Source: CAVXXD01 sp963765625
GTDB lineage: Bacteria; Actinomycetota; Geothermincolia; Geothermincolales; Geothermincolaceae
Length of the DNA stretch: 64,000 nt
Direction of reading: 5' to 3'
Assembly: GCA_963765625.1 (NCBI GenBank)
Contig: CAVXXD010000018.1
Location: 1-64,000, forward strand
Shown here: positions 28,909 through 38,049 of the stretch, piece by piece
How the letters are laid out: each line of letters begins with the position of its first letter
How positions within the stretch are numbered: the first letter of the stretch is position 1
Notes under the pieces: model-generated
Database searches by the model: none
Told to the model about the DNA's origin: nothing
The model's input: the letters and a program-made list of their open reading frames with translations, nothing else
Translations under genes and position numbers: made by a program

Positions 28909-29320
28909 GTTAATCGAGCACACCGCGGATATCGGGATAGAGGCAGCCGGGCGGGACCTGGCCGAACTCTTTGAGAATGCCGCCGCCGGCATGTTCGAGA
29001 TAGTGGCGGACACCGCGTCTCTCACGCCGAGCGAATCAATCCGGGTCGACGCCGTCTCCGGCGCTCCCGCCGTTGACGAGTTACTGGTGTCCTGGCTGGA
29101 GGAGCTGATCTTCCTGGGCGAGACCAGGTCCATCCTGCTCCAGCGCGCGGAAGTGGACCGGCTGGAAGACGGCCACGTTTCAGGAACGGCCTCCGGGGAA
29201 CCTCTTGATAATAACAGGGGCGCCGTTCGCGACGGAGTGAAAGCCGTCACCTATCATCAGCTGAAAGTGGAGGAGCTTCCGGAGGGCGGCTGGTCCTGCC
29301 GGGTCATCTTCGATGTTTAA
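28883..29320 (+). CDS. Archease (RtcB-activating protein)
   Basis: A 145-residue protein with the archease fold signature: FELIEHTADIGIEAAGRDL at the start (metal-site Asp in HTADIG), LLVSWLEELIFLGE in the middle, and VKAVTYHQLKVEE with RVIFDV at the end. Archease speeds guanylylation and turnover of the RNA ligase RtcB. It is directly followed (15 bases) by rtcB. The start is ATG 28880 or 28883, inside the gyrA end, so expression is probably coupled to gyrase transcription. Confidence 0.92.
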   Translation: MPENPKKFELIEHTADIGIEAAGRDLAELFENAAAGMFEIVADTASLTPSESIRVDAVSGAPAVDELLVSWLEELIFLGETRSILLQRAEVDRLEDGHVSGTASGEPLDNNRGAVRDGVKAVTYHQLKVEELPEGGWSCRVIFDV

Positions 29321-29335
29321 AAAGGGGGCTGCGGG

Positions 29336-30787
29336 ATGAGCGCGGTCACCGGACTTAGAAAACTGGACGAATTCACCTGGGAGATCCCAATGGGCGCGAT
29401 CCCGGGCATGAGGGTTCCCGGAAAGGTCTTTGCCGACGAAAAGCTGCTGGCCGCCGCCGATTGTGACCGGGCCCTGGAACAGGTGATGAACGTGGCCTGC
29501 CTGCCGGGGATAGTGGAGGCGTCGCTGGCCATGCCCGATATCCACTGGGGCTACGGTTTCCCCATAGGGGGCGTGGCGGCTACCGACGTCGCCTCGGGGG
29601 CGATCTCTCCCGGCGGGGTGGGGTACGACATCAGCTGCGGGGTGAGATTGGTGCGGACCAGCCTGACGGTTGAAGAGGCCGCGCCGCGCATGAGAGAGAT
29701 CCTCGACGCCCTGGTGGCGCGGGTTCCAAGAGGCCTGGGCTCGCGAGGCCGCCTGGTGCTGGGGCGGCGGGAGACGGAAGGGATCATGCGCGAGGGAGTA
29801 CCGGCCTTGATAGCGAAAGGAACCGGCTGGGCCGAGGACCTGGAGTTCATCGAGGAAGAGGGGTCTTGCTCGGGAGCGGACCCCTCCAAGGTCAGCGAAC
29901 GCGCCTTCGAACGTGCCGCCAACCAGGTCGGCAGCCTGGGCTCGGGCAACCATTTCGTGGAGATTCAGGTGGTGGATAGAATCTATCAGCCGCAAGCCGC
30001 ACACGTTCTCGGACTTGAGCCCGGTCAGGTGGTGGCGATGATTCACTCGGGCTCCCGCGGGCTGGGGCACCAGATCTGCACCGACACCCTCAAGCGCATG
30101 GGAAAGAGCTTTTCACTCCACGGGTACGAGCTGCCCGACCGGCAGCTGGCCTGCGTGCCGGTGGGGTCCCCCGAAGGGGCCGACTACCTTTCGGCCATGG
30201 CCTGTGCCGCCAATTTCGCCCTGGCCAACCGCGAAGCCCTCACCGAATGGGTCAGGGAGGCGTTCCGCGAGGTCTTCAAATCGGACGCCAGGCGGCTGGG
30301 AATGAGCCTGGTCTACGACGTCTCCCACAACCTTGCCAAGTTGGAACGGCACCGGGTGGACGGAAAGGAGCGGGCGCTGATGGTCCACCGCAAGGGGGCC
30401 ACTCGCTCGTTTCCGGGTTCCCGCCCGGAGGTTCCAGCCCCTTACCGGGAGATCGGGCAGCCGGTCATCATCCCGGGGGACATGGGGAGGTATTCCTTCG
30501 TGCTGGTGGGGACGGAGGAGGCACTCGAGAGAAGCTTCGGTTCCACCTGCCACGGAGCGGGGCGCGCCCTCAGCCGCACCCAGGCGAGGAAAAGGATGAC
30601 CGGGAGGGAGCTTCAGGACAGGTTGGAGCGGGCGGGCATACTGCTAGACGGAGCCTCATCGAGCGTCCTGGCGGAAGAGGCCCCCGAAGCGTATAAGGAC
30701 GTAAGCGAGATAACCAGGATCTGCGAAGGGGCAGGCCTCTCGGTGCGGGTAGCGCGCCTGAGGCCGCTGGCGGTTGTGAAAGGGTGA
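29336..30787 (+). CDS. rtcB: RNA-splicing ligase RtcB
   Basis: RtcB joins 2',3'-cyclic phosphate (or 3'-phosphate) RNA ends to 5'-OH ends with GTP and Mn2+. The 483-residue protein has the metal-binding segments MPDIHWGYGFPIGG, GGVGYDISCGVRLVR (Asp and Cys ligands), GSGNHFVEIQVVD and IHSGSRGLGHQI. The guanylylated His lies in CHGAGRALSR. GGGGGCTGCGGG precedes the ATG. The archease partner upstream suggests an RNA-repair or tRNA-healing role. Confidence 0.96.
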   Translation: MSAVTGLRKLDEFTWEIPMGAIPGMRVPGKVFADEKLLAAADCDRALEQVMNVACLPGIVEASLAMPDIHWGYGFPIGGVAATDVASGAISPGGVGYDISCGVRLVRTSLTVEEAAPRMREILDALVARVPRGLGSRGRLVLGRRETEGIMREGVPALIAKGTGWAEDLEFIEEEGSCSGADPSKVSERAFERAANQVGSLGSGNHFVEIQVVDRIYQPQAAHVLGLEPGQVVAMIHSGSRGLGHQICTDTLKRMGKSFSLHGYELPDRQLACVPVGSPEGADYLSAMACAANFALANREALTEWVREAFREVFKSDARRLGMSLVYDVSHNLAKLERHRVDGKERALMVHRKGATRSFPGSRPEVPAPYREIGQPVIIPGDMGRYSFVLVGTEEALERSFGSTCHGAGRALSRTQARKRMTGRELQDRLERAGILLDGASSSVLAEEAPEAYKDVSEITRICEGAGLSVRVARLRPLAVVKG

Positions 30788-30794
30788 AGAAGGG

Positions 30795-31391
30795 ATGAGG
30801 CGAGCCGACCGGAACAACAGGAACCAGAAGCGCCGGGCGGGATGGGCCGGGGCCCTGGCGGCCCTAGCCGCGATCTGTTTTCTGGGCCCCGGCGGGCCTG
30901 GGGCGGCCGGGGCCGTCAGCGGAGACGCGGCGGCTGGAATCGACTACACACGTAACGGTAACTACAAAGTCCGCGGCGTGTTGAACGAGGTGGATCTGGG
31001 CATCGGCCTGTATGATGCCGGATCCATGCGGCTCCTGCCGGAATCCCGGCTCCTCGTGGCCATTTACAACAAACAAACGGGAGAGAGCTGGCTCTACGAC
31101 CGCAGCTCCAATACCACCGAGACGGCCTCGCAGGAGCGCGTGGTACTGTTCGACAACTTCATGCCCGCCAGCTACCTGGAACCCTATTTCCAGCTGGAGG
31201 CATACTGGTCGGGGCAGGAGTTCAGGATGACTACGGACGATGGGCGAACCTTCCGCATCCTCATGGACGGGCCCAGCAACCTGCCCACCCTGTTCGAGGT
31301 GTCCAACCAGCAAGGCGTCTTCCAGCGTATGGAATGGACCTACTTCAAAGTCGGGGAAGTGAGCGGCAGGAACTTCGTGCCCCCCGAATAA
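30795..31391 (+). CDS. Secreted or membrane-anchored protein of unknown function
   Basis: A 198-residue protein I do not recognise. It has an Arg/Asn-rich start and a hydrophobic signal segment (AGWAGALAALAAICFLGPGG, residues 15-34) followed by AAGAVSG, a likely signal peptidase site. The rest is a mixed beta-rich domain (YKVRGVLNEVDLGIGLYDAG, LLVAIYNKQTGESWLYDR, RTFRILMDGPSNLPTLFEV) with no Cys. It starts eight bases after rtcB, so it may be co-transcribed, but nothing ties it to RNA repair. Confidence 0.75.
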   Translation: MRRADRNNRNQKRRAGWAGALAALAAICFLGPGGPGAAGAVSGDAAAGIDYTRNGNYKVRGVLNEVDLGIGLYDAGSMRLLPESRLLVAIYNKQTGESWLYDRSSNTTETASQERVVLFDNFMPASYLEPYFQLEAYWSGQEFRMTTDDGRTFRILMDGPSNLPTLFEVSNQQGVFQRMEWTYFKVGEVSGRNFVPPE

Positions 31392-31412
31392 ACAGTTGCT
31401 CCATAGGACAAA

Positions 31413-31428
31413 ACACAACATGTTGTGT
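31413..31428. repeat. Perfect 16-base palindrome ACACAACATGTTGTGT
   Basis: A perfect inverted repeat with no spacer, 22 bases after the preceding stop codon. It shares the half-site CAACA/TGTTG with the 22-base palindrome at 31442. The two centres are 32 bases apart, about three helical turns. It could be a dimeric-regulator operator; it lacks a T-tract, so a terminator is less likely. Confidence 0.7.
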
Positions 31429-31441
31429 ATCCATACGATCT

Positions 31442-31463
31442 TATCAACAATATATTGTTGATA
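31442..31463. repeat. Perfect 22-base palindrome around TATCAACAATA
   Basis: TATCAACAATA and its exact inverted copy TATTGTTGATA lie back to back. In a 60% GC genome a 22-base AT-rich perfect palindrome is very unlikely by chance. Together with the 16-base palindrome it may form a paired operator upstream of the zinc-ribbon gene. Confidence 0.75.
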
Positions 31464-31591
31464 CTGTGTAAAACACCCGGGACAACCAGAAAACCCTTCA
31501 GGCTCCCGCGGAAAATCCGATGATAATAAACAGAGGATGAAGCCCGTACGCAGACCAGGCTCGGACGGATTGGCGGGACCGGAGGAAAGAA

Positions 31592-32272
31592 GTGCTCATG
31601 CAAGGGATAACCGGACTGCTCGAAGCTGACCTGCTGGCTGGCCGGACGGGATCGGGGAGCCCGTTACCCCTGTACCTAGCGGTCTTAATGCCCATCCTAT
31701 TCGGCCTGGCCACCATAGTCAGGCACTTCGTGTACGGCAAGACCCAGGTTGGCGGCGGGCATAAAAGCGGCCCGGGAGTGGACATGTCTTCTCTGGCGGG
31801 AGGACCCGGCGCTTATGCGCCGGGTCCCGTGGCTTCCGGCATAAGCTGTCCGCGCTGTGGGGCCATGGCCGGAGGCGGCGCGGCCACCTGTTCCGGTTGT
31901 GGCAGCCGGTTGCCCGAGCCGGAAGAGCCATTGGCCCGGGCTCCGGCATTGCGTCCCGGACCGGATGCGGGCGGCGGCTACGCGGCCAGCTGCCCATTCT
32001 GCGGGACGATGCTGGCGGCGGGCGTAAGGGTTTGCCCGGGGTGCAACTGGCGGCTCCACGAAGCGGCCGGAGCGCCTCCGGAGGGCTCCGTGCGTATCGG
32101 CGTGGTGAGACACGACATCATAGTGGGTGGGAACCTGGCCTTTAAAAAGGACGAATGGGTCAGGATAGAGGGGGAGAGGCCAGACCCCGTCCGGCCGGAG
32201 TTCAGGTACATAGCGCTCTCCAGGCCCCTGGGCAGGAGGTTCCTGCTGTCCGACGGAGACCTCGCCACGTAG
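31592..32272 (+). CDS. Membrane-anchored double zinc-ribbon protein
   Basis: A 226-residue protein. One membrane helix near the N-terminus (LYLAVLMPILFGLATIV, about residues 27-43) is followed by a Gly-rich linker. Two zinc ribbons follow, each CxxC-x10-CxxC: SCPRCGAMAGGGAATCSGC and SCPFCGTMLAAGVRVCPGC. The C-terminal domain of about 60 residues is beta-rich (RIGVVRHDIIVGGNLAFKKDEWVRI). GTG start with GGAGGAAAG upstream; ATG 31598 is the alternative. The function is unknown. The tail may be a small sensing or binding domain exposed to the cytoplasm. Confidence 0.75.
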   Translation: MLMQGITGLLEADLLAGRTGSGSPLPLYLAVLMPILFGLATIVRHFVYGKTQVGGGHKSGPGVDMSSLAGGPGAYAPGPVASGISCPRCGAMAGGGAATCSGCGSRLPEPEEPLARAPALRPGPDAGGGYAASCPFCGTMLAAGVRVCPGCNWRLHEAAGAPPEGSVRIGVVRHDIIVGGNLAFKKDEWVRIEGERPDPVRPEFRYIALSRPLGRRFLLSDGDLAT

Positions 32273-32300
32273 AAGCGGGGCTCTCGGACCAGGCGCCGCG

Positions 32301-32335
32301 GGGAAAGAAAAAGCCGGGACAGGCAGTCCCGGCTT
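32301..32335 (-). terminator. Intrinsic terminator of tRNA-Ile
   Basis: AAGCCGGGAC (32311-32320) pairs perfectly with GTCCCGGCTT (32326-32335) over a five-base loop. Read on the minus strand, the stem is followed by a T-rich run (tttttctttc, 32310 to 32301), so it terminates the tRNA transcript. Confidence 0.85.
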
Positions 32336-32341
32336 TGCTTC

Positions 32342-32418
<77 letters not shown>

Positions 32419-32560
32419 GTAGACGTTCGCTATGACATTATACAAACCGCCGCCATGGTTGAAAAGGGGTCGTAGTGGTTAGGCAAGTGGCACACCCTCC
32501 CGGATGGTTTTGTCACCCTTTCCCTGTAGCATGGGGACGAGGCATGAAGGAGGTAGGGAA

Positions 32561-33556
32561 TTGCCCAAACAACTGATCAAGGACATCCGGCCGGGCGAAG
32601 AAGTCAGGTCTATATTTTTTACGCAGCGTAAAGAACTTCGGAAGACGCGCCGCGGGGACCTCTACATCTCCCTCGAACTGACAGACCGCTCCGGCAGCGT
32701 GGAAGCGAAGATATGGGATCAGGTGGCCAAATACAAGGACAGCTTTTCCGAAAAAGAGTTCGTCGCGATCAACGGCCGCGCAGGTGTCTACCAGGACCAG
32801 CTGCAGCTCGAGGTCAAAACCATCCGGCGTTGCCGCGAGGAAGAGGTGGACCTGGAGAGCTTCCTGCGGAAGTCCAAGGCCGACCCGGTGGAGCTGGAAG
32901 AGACGCTCCGCCTTCTTGTGTCGGAGCTCAAGGAGCACAACCTGCGAGCCCTGCTTGGCCTCCTGCTGGAAGACGAAAGCTTCATGGAGCGCTTTCGCAG
33001 GGCCCCCGCCGCCAAGAGCTACCACCACCCCTACCTGGGGGGGCTGCTCGAGCACACCGTGTCCGTGGCCCTCATCTGCGACAAGGTCTGCATCCTCTAT
33101 CCGGGCATCGACAGGGACCTGCTGATCTGCGCCGCCATCCTCCATGACGTCGGCAAGGTGAAGGAGCTGGAATACGGCCGGGCCATCCTTTACAGCGACG
33201 AAGGCAGGTTCCTGGGGCACCTGGTACTAGGCGACGAGATGGTCAGGGAGCTCGTCCGGAACATGCCCGGCTTTCCGGAGGAACTGGAGATGCGTCTGCG
33301 CCACGCCATCCTCAGCCACCACGGCGAGCTGGAGTGGGGCTCGCCCAAACAGCCCATGACCATGGAGGCGCTCCTGCTTCACCACGTCGACAACCTGGAC
33401 GCCAAGGCCAATTCCTTCATGGAGGTCGCGGAGCGGCGGTTGGATGGTGACGGAAAGTGGACGGACATGCGGAACCTCTTCAAGCGCCCCCTCTATGTCC
33501 CCAAGGCCATGGAGCAGGAGATGGAGCTCCCCCTGGAAGAGGCCACCCCGTACTAA
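32561..33556 (+). CDS. YhaM-like 3'-5' exoribonuclease (OB-fold + HD domain)
   Basis: A 331-residue protein. The N-terminal OB-fold (about residues 15-90) includes YISLELTDRSGSVEAKIWD. The C-terminal HD hydrolase domain has YHHPYLGGLLEHTVSVAL, the HD pair ILHDVGKVKEL, HAILSHHGELEWGSPK and HHVDNLDAK. This layout matches YhaM/CbfI, a metal-dependent 3'-5' exonuclease acting on RNA (and DNA in some). TTG at 32561 is chosen because AAGGAGG lies at 32547-32553; the longer frame upstream has no such site. It ends 26 bases from the convergent transglutaminase gene. Confidence 0.88.
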   Translation: MPKQLIKDIRPGEEVRSIFFTQRKELRKTRRGDLYISLELTDRSGSVEAKIWDQVAKYKDSFSEKEFVAINGRAGVYQDQLQLEVKTIRRCREEEVDLESFLRKSKADPVELEETLRLLVSELKEHNLRALLGLLLEDESFMERFRRAPAAKSYHHPYLGGLLEHTVSVALICDKVCILYPGIDRDLLICAAILHDVGKVKELEYGRAILYSDEGRFLGHLVLGDEMVRELVRNMPGFPEELEMRLRHAILSHHGELEWGSPKQPMTMEALLLHHVDNLDAKANSFMEVAERRLDGDGKWTDMRNLFKRPLYVPKAMEQEMELPLEEATPY

Positions 33557-33581
33557 TGCATCGCGGCTGAAGGCTCGACCC

Positions 33582-35777
33582 CTAATCGCGCCCCCTCAGC
33601 CTTTCCGACAGCTCTCGTATCCGGGCGCGGAAATCCAGCGCTTCGAATTCGCCCAGCTCTCTGTCGTCGTAGCGCGCCCGGTAGAGGGTGTCCGCCAACT
33701 CTTCCGCTTCTTCCGAAGAGGCCCTCTCCTCCAGGCTTTGCAGGTATTCGCGGGGGGTAGTGGAGGGGTCGCGGCCTTTCCCCCGGCGGGCCAGGGAGGC
33801 GGAAAAGCCGAGGAAGTCCGCCACGATCATCTCGCGGGGAGTGGTGGCCAGTGCCGGCTCTCCCCTGATCCTGCGCCGCCGGCGCAGCAGGAGGATGGCC
33901 GCCGGCAGCAACAGCGCCAGTAGCATGGCGACGCCGGCGGAGGGGTTGCGATAACCGAAGGAGGCCACCCCTGAGAAGAAGCCACCGACGGCCCGGAAGG
34001 CCCCGGCCGTCCCCGAACGCAGCCAGTCGGGAAGGAGCCCCGACAGCCTTTCCCCCAGCCACTTCAGGGTCTCGACCACGCTGTAATAAGGGCTGCCGGC
34101 TTCTTCGTCGGGCCAGGTGAAGCCGGGGGTGGCCTCGAACGGAACCCAGCCCGCCCCCTTGAAGTAGAGCTCCACCCAGGCGTGAGCATCGCTCGCGGCC
34201 ACCTCGTACATCCCGGTGAAGGGGTTGAAGTCCCCTGTCGCATACCCCGTGACCAGGCGTGAGGGGATGCCGGAAGCGCGGCACATCACCGCTAGGGCGG
34301 TGGCAAAATGCTCGCAGGTCCCCTGCCCCGACTCGAAGAGGAAAAAGTCGACGGAGTCTTCGTCGGGGCCCTGGGATGGGGGCACCAGGGAGTAGTCGTA
34401 TGCCTTCTTGAGATGGTCCTGCAGGGCCAGGGCCTTGTCGTAGGGGGCCTCGTAGCCGGCAGTGACCTCTTCGACCAACCCCCGTAGCCTCTCGGAAACC
34501 TCCGGCAATCGCAGGTATTGCTCAAACTCGCCTTCGGTGCCGACGGCGGGATAGGCGCGCAGGGCTTCCGCTGGCGGCGTAGGGACGTCGGACACCACGC
34601 TGTAGACGAGGCCCTTGTCCAACAGGAAGGGGCTGCGCAGCCCGAGATAGGCATCCTGTTCGATACGGTTGGAGGGAAAGTAAACGGTGTTGGGCCGGTA
34701 GGCCCCGTAGATCACGTTGGGGAGCTCTCTCTCGACATAGAAGGTCTGGACAGAGCGGCTGGTCCACCCAGGAGCCTGGGCTTCACCGCGTGTCGTCCTG
34801 AAGTAGCCCCAGTCCGCCACCAGGCTGGTGCTGCCATCGTTGCTCCGCTCCCACCCGCTGCCGAGGTAGGCGTCGAAGACCATCCCCCGCCAGTAAGAGG
34901 GGGTTGTGGACTTGACCCGCATCAGCAGGGTGTCCGACAGGCGCCCCCGCATGCGCAGGTCCACGAATGAGGCGATGCCGGAGTAGGCGTCGGGGTTGAC
35001 CGGCAGGGGAGAGTCGGGGAGGTGGCTCGGCAGATCCGGGTAGCCCGGGTTTAAAACGCCATCCTGCCCGCTGCCGAAGAAGATGCGGGAAGGGGAGAAG
35101 GGCAGCACCCCGGCATAATGGTATTCCTGGGGCAGCAGGGCCGAGGCCCCGGTTCCCAGCAGCAGGATCACCGTGCAGGCCACGACGGTGGCCCTGGCCG
35201 TTTCCCTCCAGCCCTGCCTTCCGGCCGGGGTGGCCGGCTCGAGCACCAGCGCGCCTTCCTTCATGCGGCCCGACTCCATGACGATCATGGTTGGAATTGC
35301 CACCAGCAGGTATAGGAGGATAGAGAAGAGAAAAGCGGTTGTCAGGGAGAAGGCACTGGCCAGGCCGAGAAGTATGAAGGAGCTCACCACCATCAGCAAC
35401 AGGTCCTTCCGCCCCGGCAGGTCGAAGCTGTGCAGTACCAGCAGCCAGAGGAAGAGGCTTGCCAGGGGGAGCCGTAGATCGGCATACGACCCCCCGATCT
35501 CCGAGAGGAACGTGACCAGCAGGTAAGTCATCGCCGCGGTGAGCACCAGCTTTATCCACCAGTTGTTCTTGTGGCGGCGCAGGTGGCTGACGTAGGAGCC
35601 GAGGGAGACACCCGCGAGGGACAGGAGCACCACCGAAGTCGCGAGCGCATGCTGGTTCCAGAGGGCCAGCATGGCTACCTCGGTGGTGCCCCAAACCAGC
35701 CAGCGCAGGGAGGCGGAGTCCTCGACCTGCCGGCTTTCACTCAGGCGCTTGTAGTAATCCAGGAGCCTTGAAGGCAT
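33582..35777 (-). CDS. TgpA-type membrane transglutaminase-like protein
   Basis: A membrane protein of about 731 residues. The N-terminal half has about six helices (VAMLALWNQHALATSVVLLS, WIKLVLTAAMTYLLVTFL, LLLMVVSSFILLGLAS) and corresponds to DUF3488. An extracytoplasmic transglutaminase core follows, with catalytic Cys in GTCEHFATALAVMCRASG and His in DAHAWVELYFKG. A C-terminal helix precedes a cytoplasmic DUF4129-like domain. ATG 35777 (MPSRLLDYYKRL) is preferred to the longer frame from 35846. It overlaps the DUF58 gene end by 37 bases. It is last in the MoxR-DUF58-TgpA operon, whose substrate is generally unknown. Confidence 0.9.
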   Translation of the reverse strand: MPSRLLDYYKRLSESRQVEDSASLRWLVWGTTEVAMLALWNQHALATSVVLLSLAGVSLGSYVSHLRRHKNNWWIKLVLTAAMTYLLVTFLSEIGGSYADLRLPLASLFLWLLVLHSFDLPGRKDLLLMVVSSFILLGLASAFSLTTAFLFSILLYLLVAIPTMIVMESGRMKEGALVLEPATPAGRQGWRETARATVVACTVILLLGTGASALLPQEYHYAGVLPFSPSRIFFGSGQDGVLNPGYPDLPSHLPDSPLPVNPDAYSGIASFVDLRMRGRLSDTLLMRVKSTTPSYWRGMVFDAYLGSGWERSNDGSTSLVADWGYFRTTRGEAQAPGWTSRSVQTFYVERELPNVIYGAYRPNTVYFPSNRIEQDAYLGLRSPFLLDKGLVYSVVSDVPTPPAEALRAYPAVGTEGEFEQYLRLPEVSERLRGLVEEVTAGYEAPYDKALALQDHLKKAYDYSLVPPSQGPDEDSVDFFLFESGQGTCEHFATALAVMCRASGIPSRLVTGYATGDFNPFTGMYEVAASDAHAWVELYFKGAGWVPFEATPGFTWPDEEAGSPYYSVVETLKWLGERLSGLLPDWLRSGTAGAFRAVGGFFSGVASFGYRNPSAGVAMLLALLLPAAILLLRRRRRIRGEPALATTPREMIVADFLGFSASLARRGKGRDPSTTPREYLQSLEERASSEEAEELADTLYRARYDDRELGEFEALDFRARIRELSERLRGRD

Positions 35778-37093
35778 GATTCCAGATCGTCCCCTTTCCG
35801 GAAGGAAAGATAGAAAGAAAAGCCCGGCGGAGGAGATTGTTCCCACCCCTCCAGCGCTTCTTTGGAGAAGAGCCCGCCCGCGGGCTTGCCCCCATTAAAA
35901 GACGCGGCATCCAGCATGACCAGGCCTACCCGCGACCGGGGAGGCGCCGCCTCGGCCAGGGCCGCCAGGTCGCAGGCGCGAGATGGGGCCACCACCACCA
36001 GGGTGGAGCCCTGGGGCACCGTGCCGGAAGCCTGGCGGACAAGCTCCTCTGGGGGAAGGCCGCCGTCGTCCGTAAGCCCGGCCAGCTCGTCCAGAGAGGC
36101 CTCGAAAAACCCGGATTCTTCCAGCGCCACCCGGTCGCCCCGGCCAAAGGCCAGTCGGGATGGGCGCCCGGTGCGAGCGGCGTAAGAGAGCAGGCTGGCG
36201 GCTATGCGGGCGGCGTTGTCCATGATGGTGTCTCCCACCGGCCCTGCGTCACAGCCACGCTCATTCAATACCAGCACGTTGACGAGAGACCCGGGCTGCC
36301 GCTCGAATTCGCGCACCATCAGCTGCCCGGCGCGGGCCGTGGAGCGCCAGTGCACGTAGCGCAGCGGGTCCCCCCGCCGGTATTCTCGGATGCCGAAAAA
36401 GTCCGGGCCGGTGCCGCTCAGCCGGTTGTAGGTAGAAGACGAGGGGTCGGCAGCGAAGTCCTCCAGGGCGGGGATGCGGGCCGGTTCGACGAAGCGAGGC
36501 AGCACGGTGACGCTGCCCGGAGCGTCCATGGTCCGGACGGAAGAGGCCAGGCCGATCCATCCTCCCGACTGCAAGACGATGGTGCCGCCCGAGAAGATGC
36601 CCCGGACGGAGAAGGTGCGCGGCACCTGCAGGCCCTGGTCCGACCCGGCATCCAGCCGGGGCACGAATATCCTGACATCACTGGTATGGGGAACGGGCGC
36701 ACCCGGTGCGGGCCTCGGCGCGCCACGCCCGTGTTCATCGCCCTCAAGGCCCTTTTCGACGAGGAGAAAGAAGCGGCGGGCGAAGCGGCCGCGGTTGGAT
36801 ACAGACAACTCGACCGGGGCCGCCTCTCCCTCGGTTACCCTTGCCGGCAGGCTCCTTTGGACCTCCAGGCCCCGCAAGCTGAAACGGGAGACCAGAGAAG
36901 AGAGGGCGATGGAGGCCAGCAGCAGGCCAGACATGAAGAAAAGCCATCGCGCCTGGACGTTGACGCCGATGAGGAGAAAGGAGAGGCTGAGAAGTACGCC
37001 TACCGTCACCCGCAGCTTAGCGGGGTTGTGCCGGTGTGTCACCAGCCACAACACCAGGAGGGCCGGGAGCGCCAGGAGCACCAGGGCGATCAA
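35741..37093 (-). CDS. DUF58 domain protein
   Basis: A 450-residue protein with two N-terminal membrane helices (IALVLLALPALLVLWLV, VTVGVLLSLSFLLIGV, then LFFMSGLLLASIALSSL) and a beta-rich domain. The DUF58 hallmark is FFGIREYRRGDPLRYVHWRS plus TARAGQLMVREFE, followed by a von Willebrand A-like fold. The family acts with MoxR ATPases in assembling or maturing membrane or periplasmic complexes. It starts 11 bases after the MoxR gene and overlaps the transglutaminase gene. Confidence 0.9.
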   Translation of the reverse strand: MIALVLLALPALLVLWLVTHRHNPAKLRVTVGVLLSLSFLLIGVNVQARWLFFMSGLLLASIALSSLVSRFSLRGLEVQRSLPARVTEGEAAPVELSVSNRGRFARRFFLLVEKGLEGDEHGRGAPRPAPGAPVPHTSDVRIFVPRLDAGSDQGLQVPRTFSVRGIFSGGTIVLQSGGWIGLASSVRTMDAPGSVTVLPRFVEPARIPALEDFAADPSSSTYNRLSGTGPDFFGIREYRRGDPLRYVHWRSTARAGQLMVREFERQPGSLVNVLVLNERGCDAGPVGDTIMDNAARIAASLLSYAARTGRPSRLAFGRGDRVALEESGFFEASLDELAGLTDDGGLPPEELVRQASGTVPQGSTLVVVAPSRACDLAALAEAAPPRSRVGLVMLDAASFNGGKPAGGLFSKEALEGWEQSPPPGFSFYLSFRKGDDLESCLQGSWITTSA

Positions 37094-37104
37094 GGCTACC
37101 CCCC

Positions 37105-38049
37105 CTAGAAGGAGACCGGAACCGCGACGTCGTCAACGATAGCCTTGACGACCTCGCGGCTGGCCCCCAGCGTCTGGCGGCGGGACTTGGGCAGGACGCG
37201 GTGAGCCAGCACGGCCACAGCCAGTTCTTTGATGTCGTCGGGCACCACGAAGTCGCGGCCCTTCATCAGGGCCTGAGCCTGCGCGGTGCGCAGCAGAAAG
37301 ATGCTGCCCCGGGGACTGGCGCCCAGGGCCAGCTGATCATCGGAACGGGTCCTCTGAACGATACTCAGGGCGTATTCCACCAGGGCGCGGTCCACCCCGA
37401 CCTCCCTGGCCATCTCCCGCAGCTCCTCGATCCTGCTGGTGGAGAGCACTGGTGCCAGGTCCTCGATGGGGTGACGATGGAGCTGGCTCTCGACCACGTC
37501 CAGCTCATCGGGGCCGGAAGGGTATTCCAGGGAGACGTTTATGCAGAAGCGATCGAGCTGGCTTTCGGGCAGGGGATAGGTGCCATGGTAGTCGAGGGGG
37601 TTCTGGGTGGCGATGACGAAGAAGGGGCGAGGGAGGGCGCGGGTGACCCCGTCGACCGAAACCTGCCCCTCGTCCATGGCCTCCAGCAGGCTTGACTGGG
37701 TTCGGGGGGTCGCCCGGTTGATCTCGTCGGCCAGGACGATCTGGGCGAAGATGGGCCCGGGGTGGAACTTGAAAGTCCCCGAGCCCTGGTCGAAGACGTT
37801 CACGCCGGTGATGTCGGACGGCAGAAGGTCGGGAGTGAACTGGATACGCTTGTAGCTTCCTTCGATGGAAAGCGCCAGCGAACGGGCCAGCATGGTCTTG
37901 CCCACCCCGGGAACGTCCTCGATGAGCAGTTGCCCGCCGCTCAAGAGGGCGATTATGGCCAGCTCCACCTGGCGATCTTTACCCCGGATCACTCTCCCGA
38001 CGTTTTCTTTCAGCCGGGTGAGCCTGTCCCGCGCCTCGGTTATGTCCAT
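37105..38049 (-). CDS. MoxR family AAA ATPase
   Basis: A 314-residue AAA+ ATPase. Walker A is VPGVGKTMLARSLA, Walker B IVLADEINRATPRTQSSLLEAMDE, sensor 1 FFVIATQNPLDYHGTYPLPE, then the MoxR-lid LDRFCINVSLEYPSG and arginine RRQTLGAS. MoxR proteins act as chaperones for partner vWA/DUF58 proteins. First gene of the three-gene operon. The spacer to the divergent membrane protein gene is 128 bases and must hold both promoters. Confidence 0.95.
   Translation of the reverse strand: MDITEARDRLTRLKENVGRVIRGKDRQVELAIIALLSGGQLLIEDVPGVGKTMLARSLALSIEGSYKRIQFTPDLLPSDITGVNVFDQGSGTFKFHPGPIFAQIVLADEINRATPRTQSSLLEAMDEGQVSVDGVTRALPRPFFVIATQNPLDYHGTYPLPESQLDRFCINVSLEYPSGPDELDVVESQLHRHPIEDLAPVLSTSRIEELREMAREVGVDRALVEYALSIVQRTRSDDQLALGASPRGSIFLLRTAQAQALMKGRDFVVPDDIKELAVAVLAHRVLPKSRRQTLGASREVVKAIVDDVAVPVSF

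Noticed and set aside
27862..29250. 462-residue open frame on the minus strand
   Set aside because: It is the antisense of gyrA and archease; no domain, no ribosome binding site.
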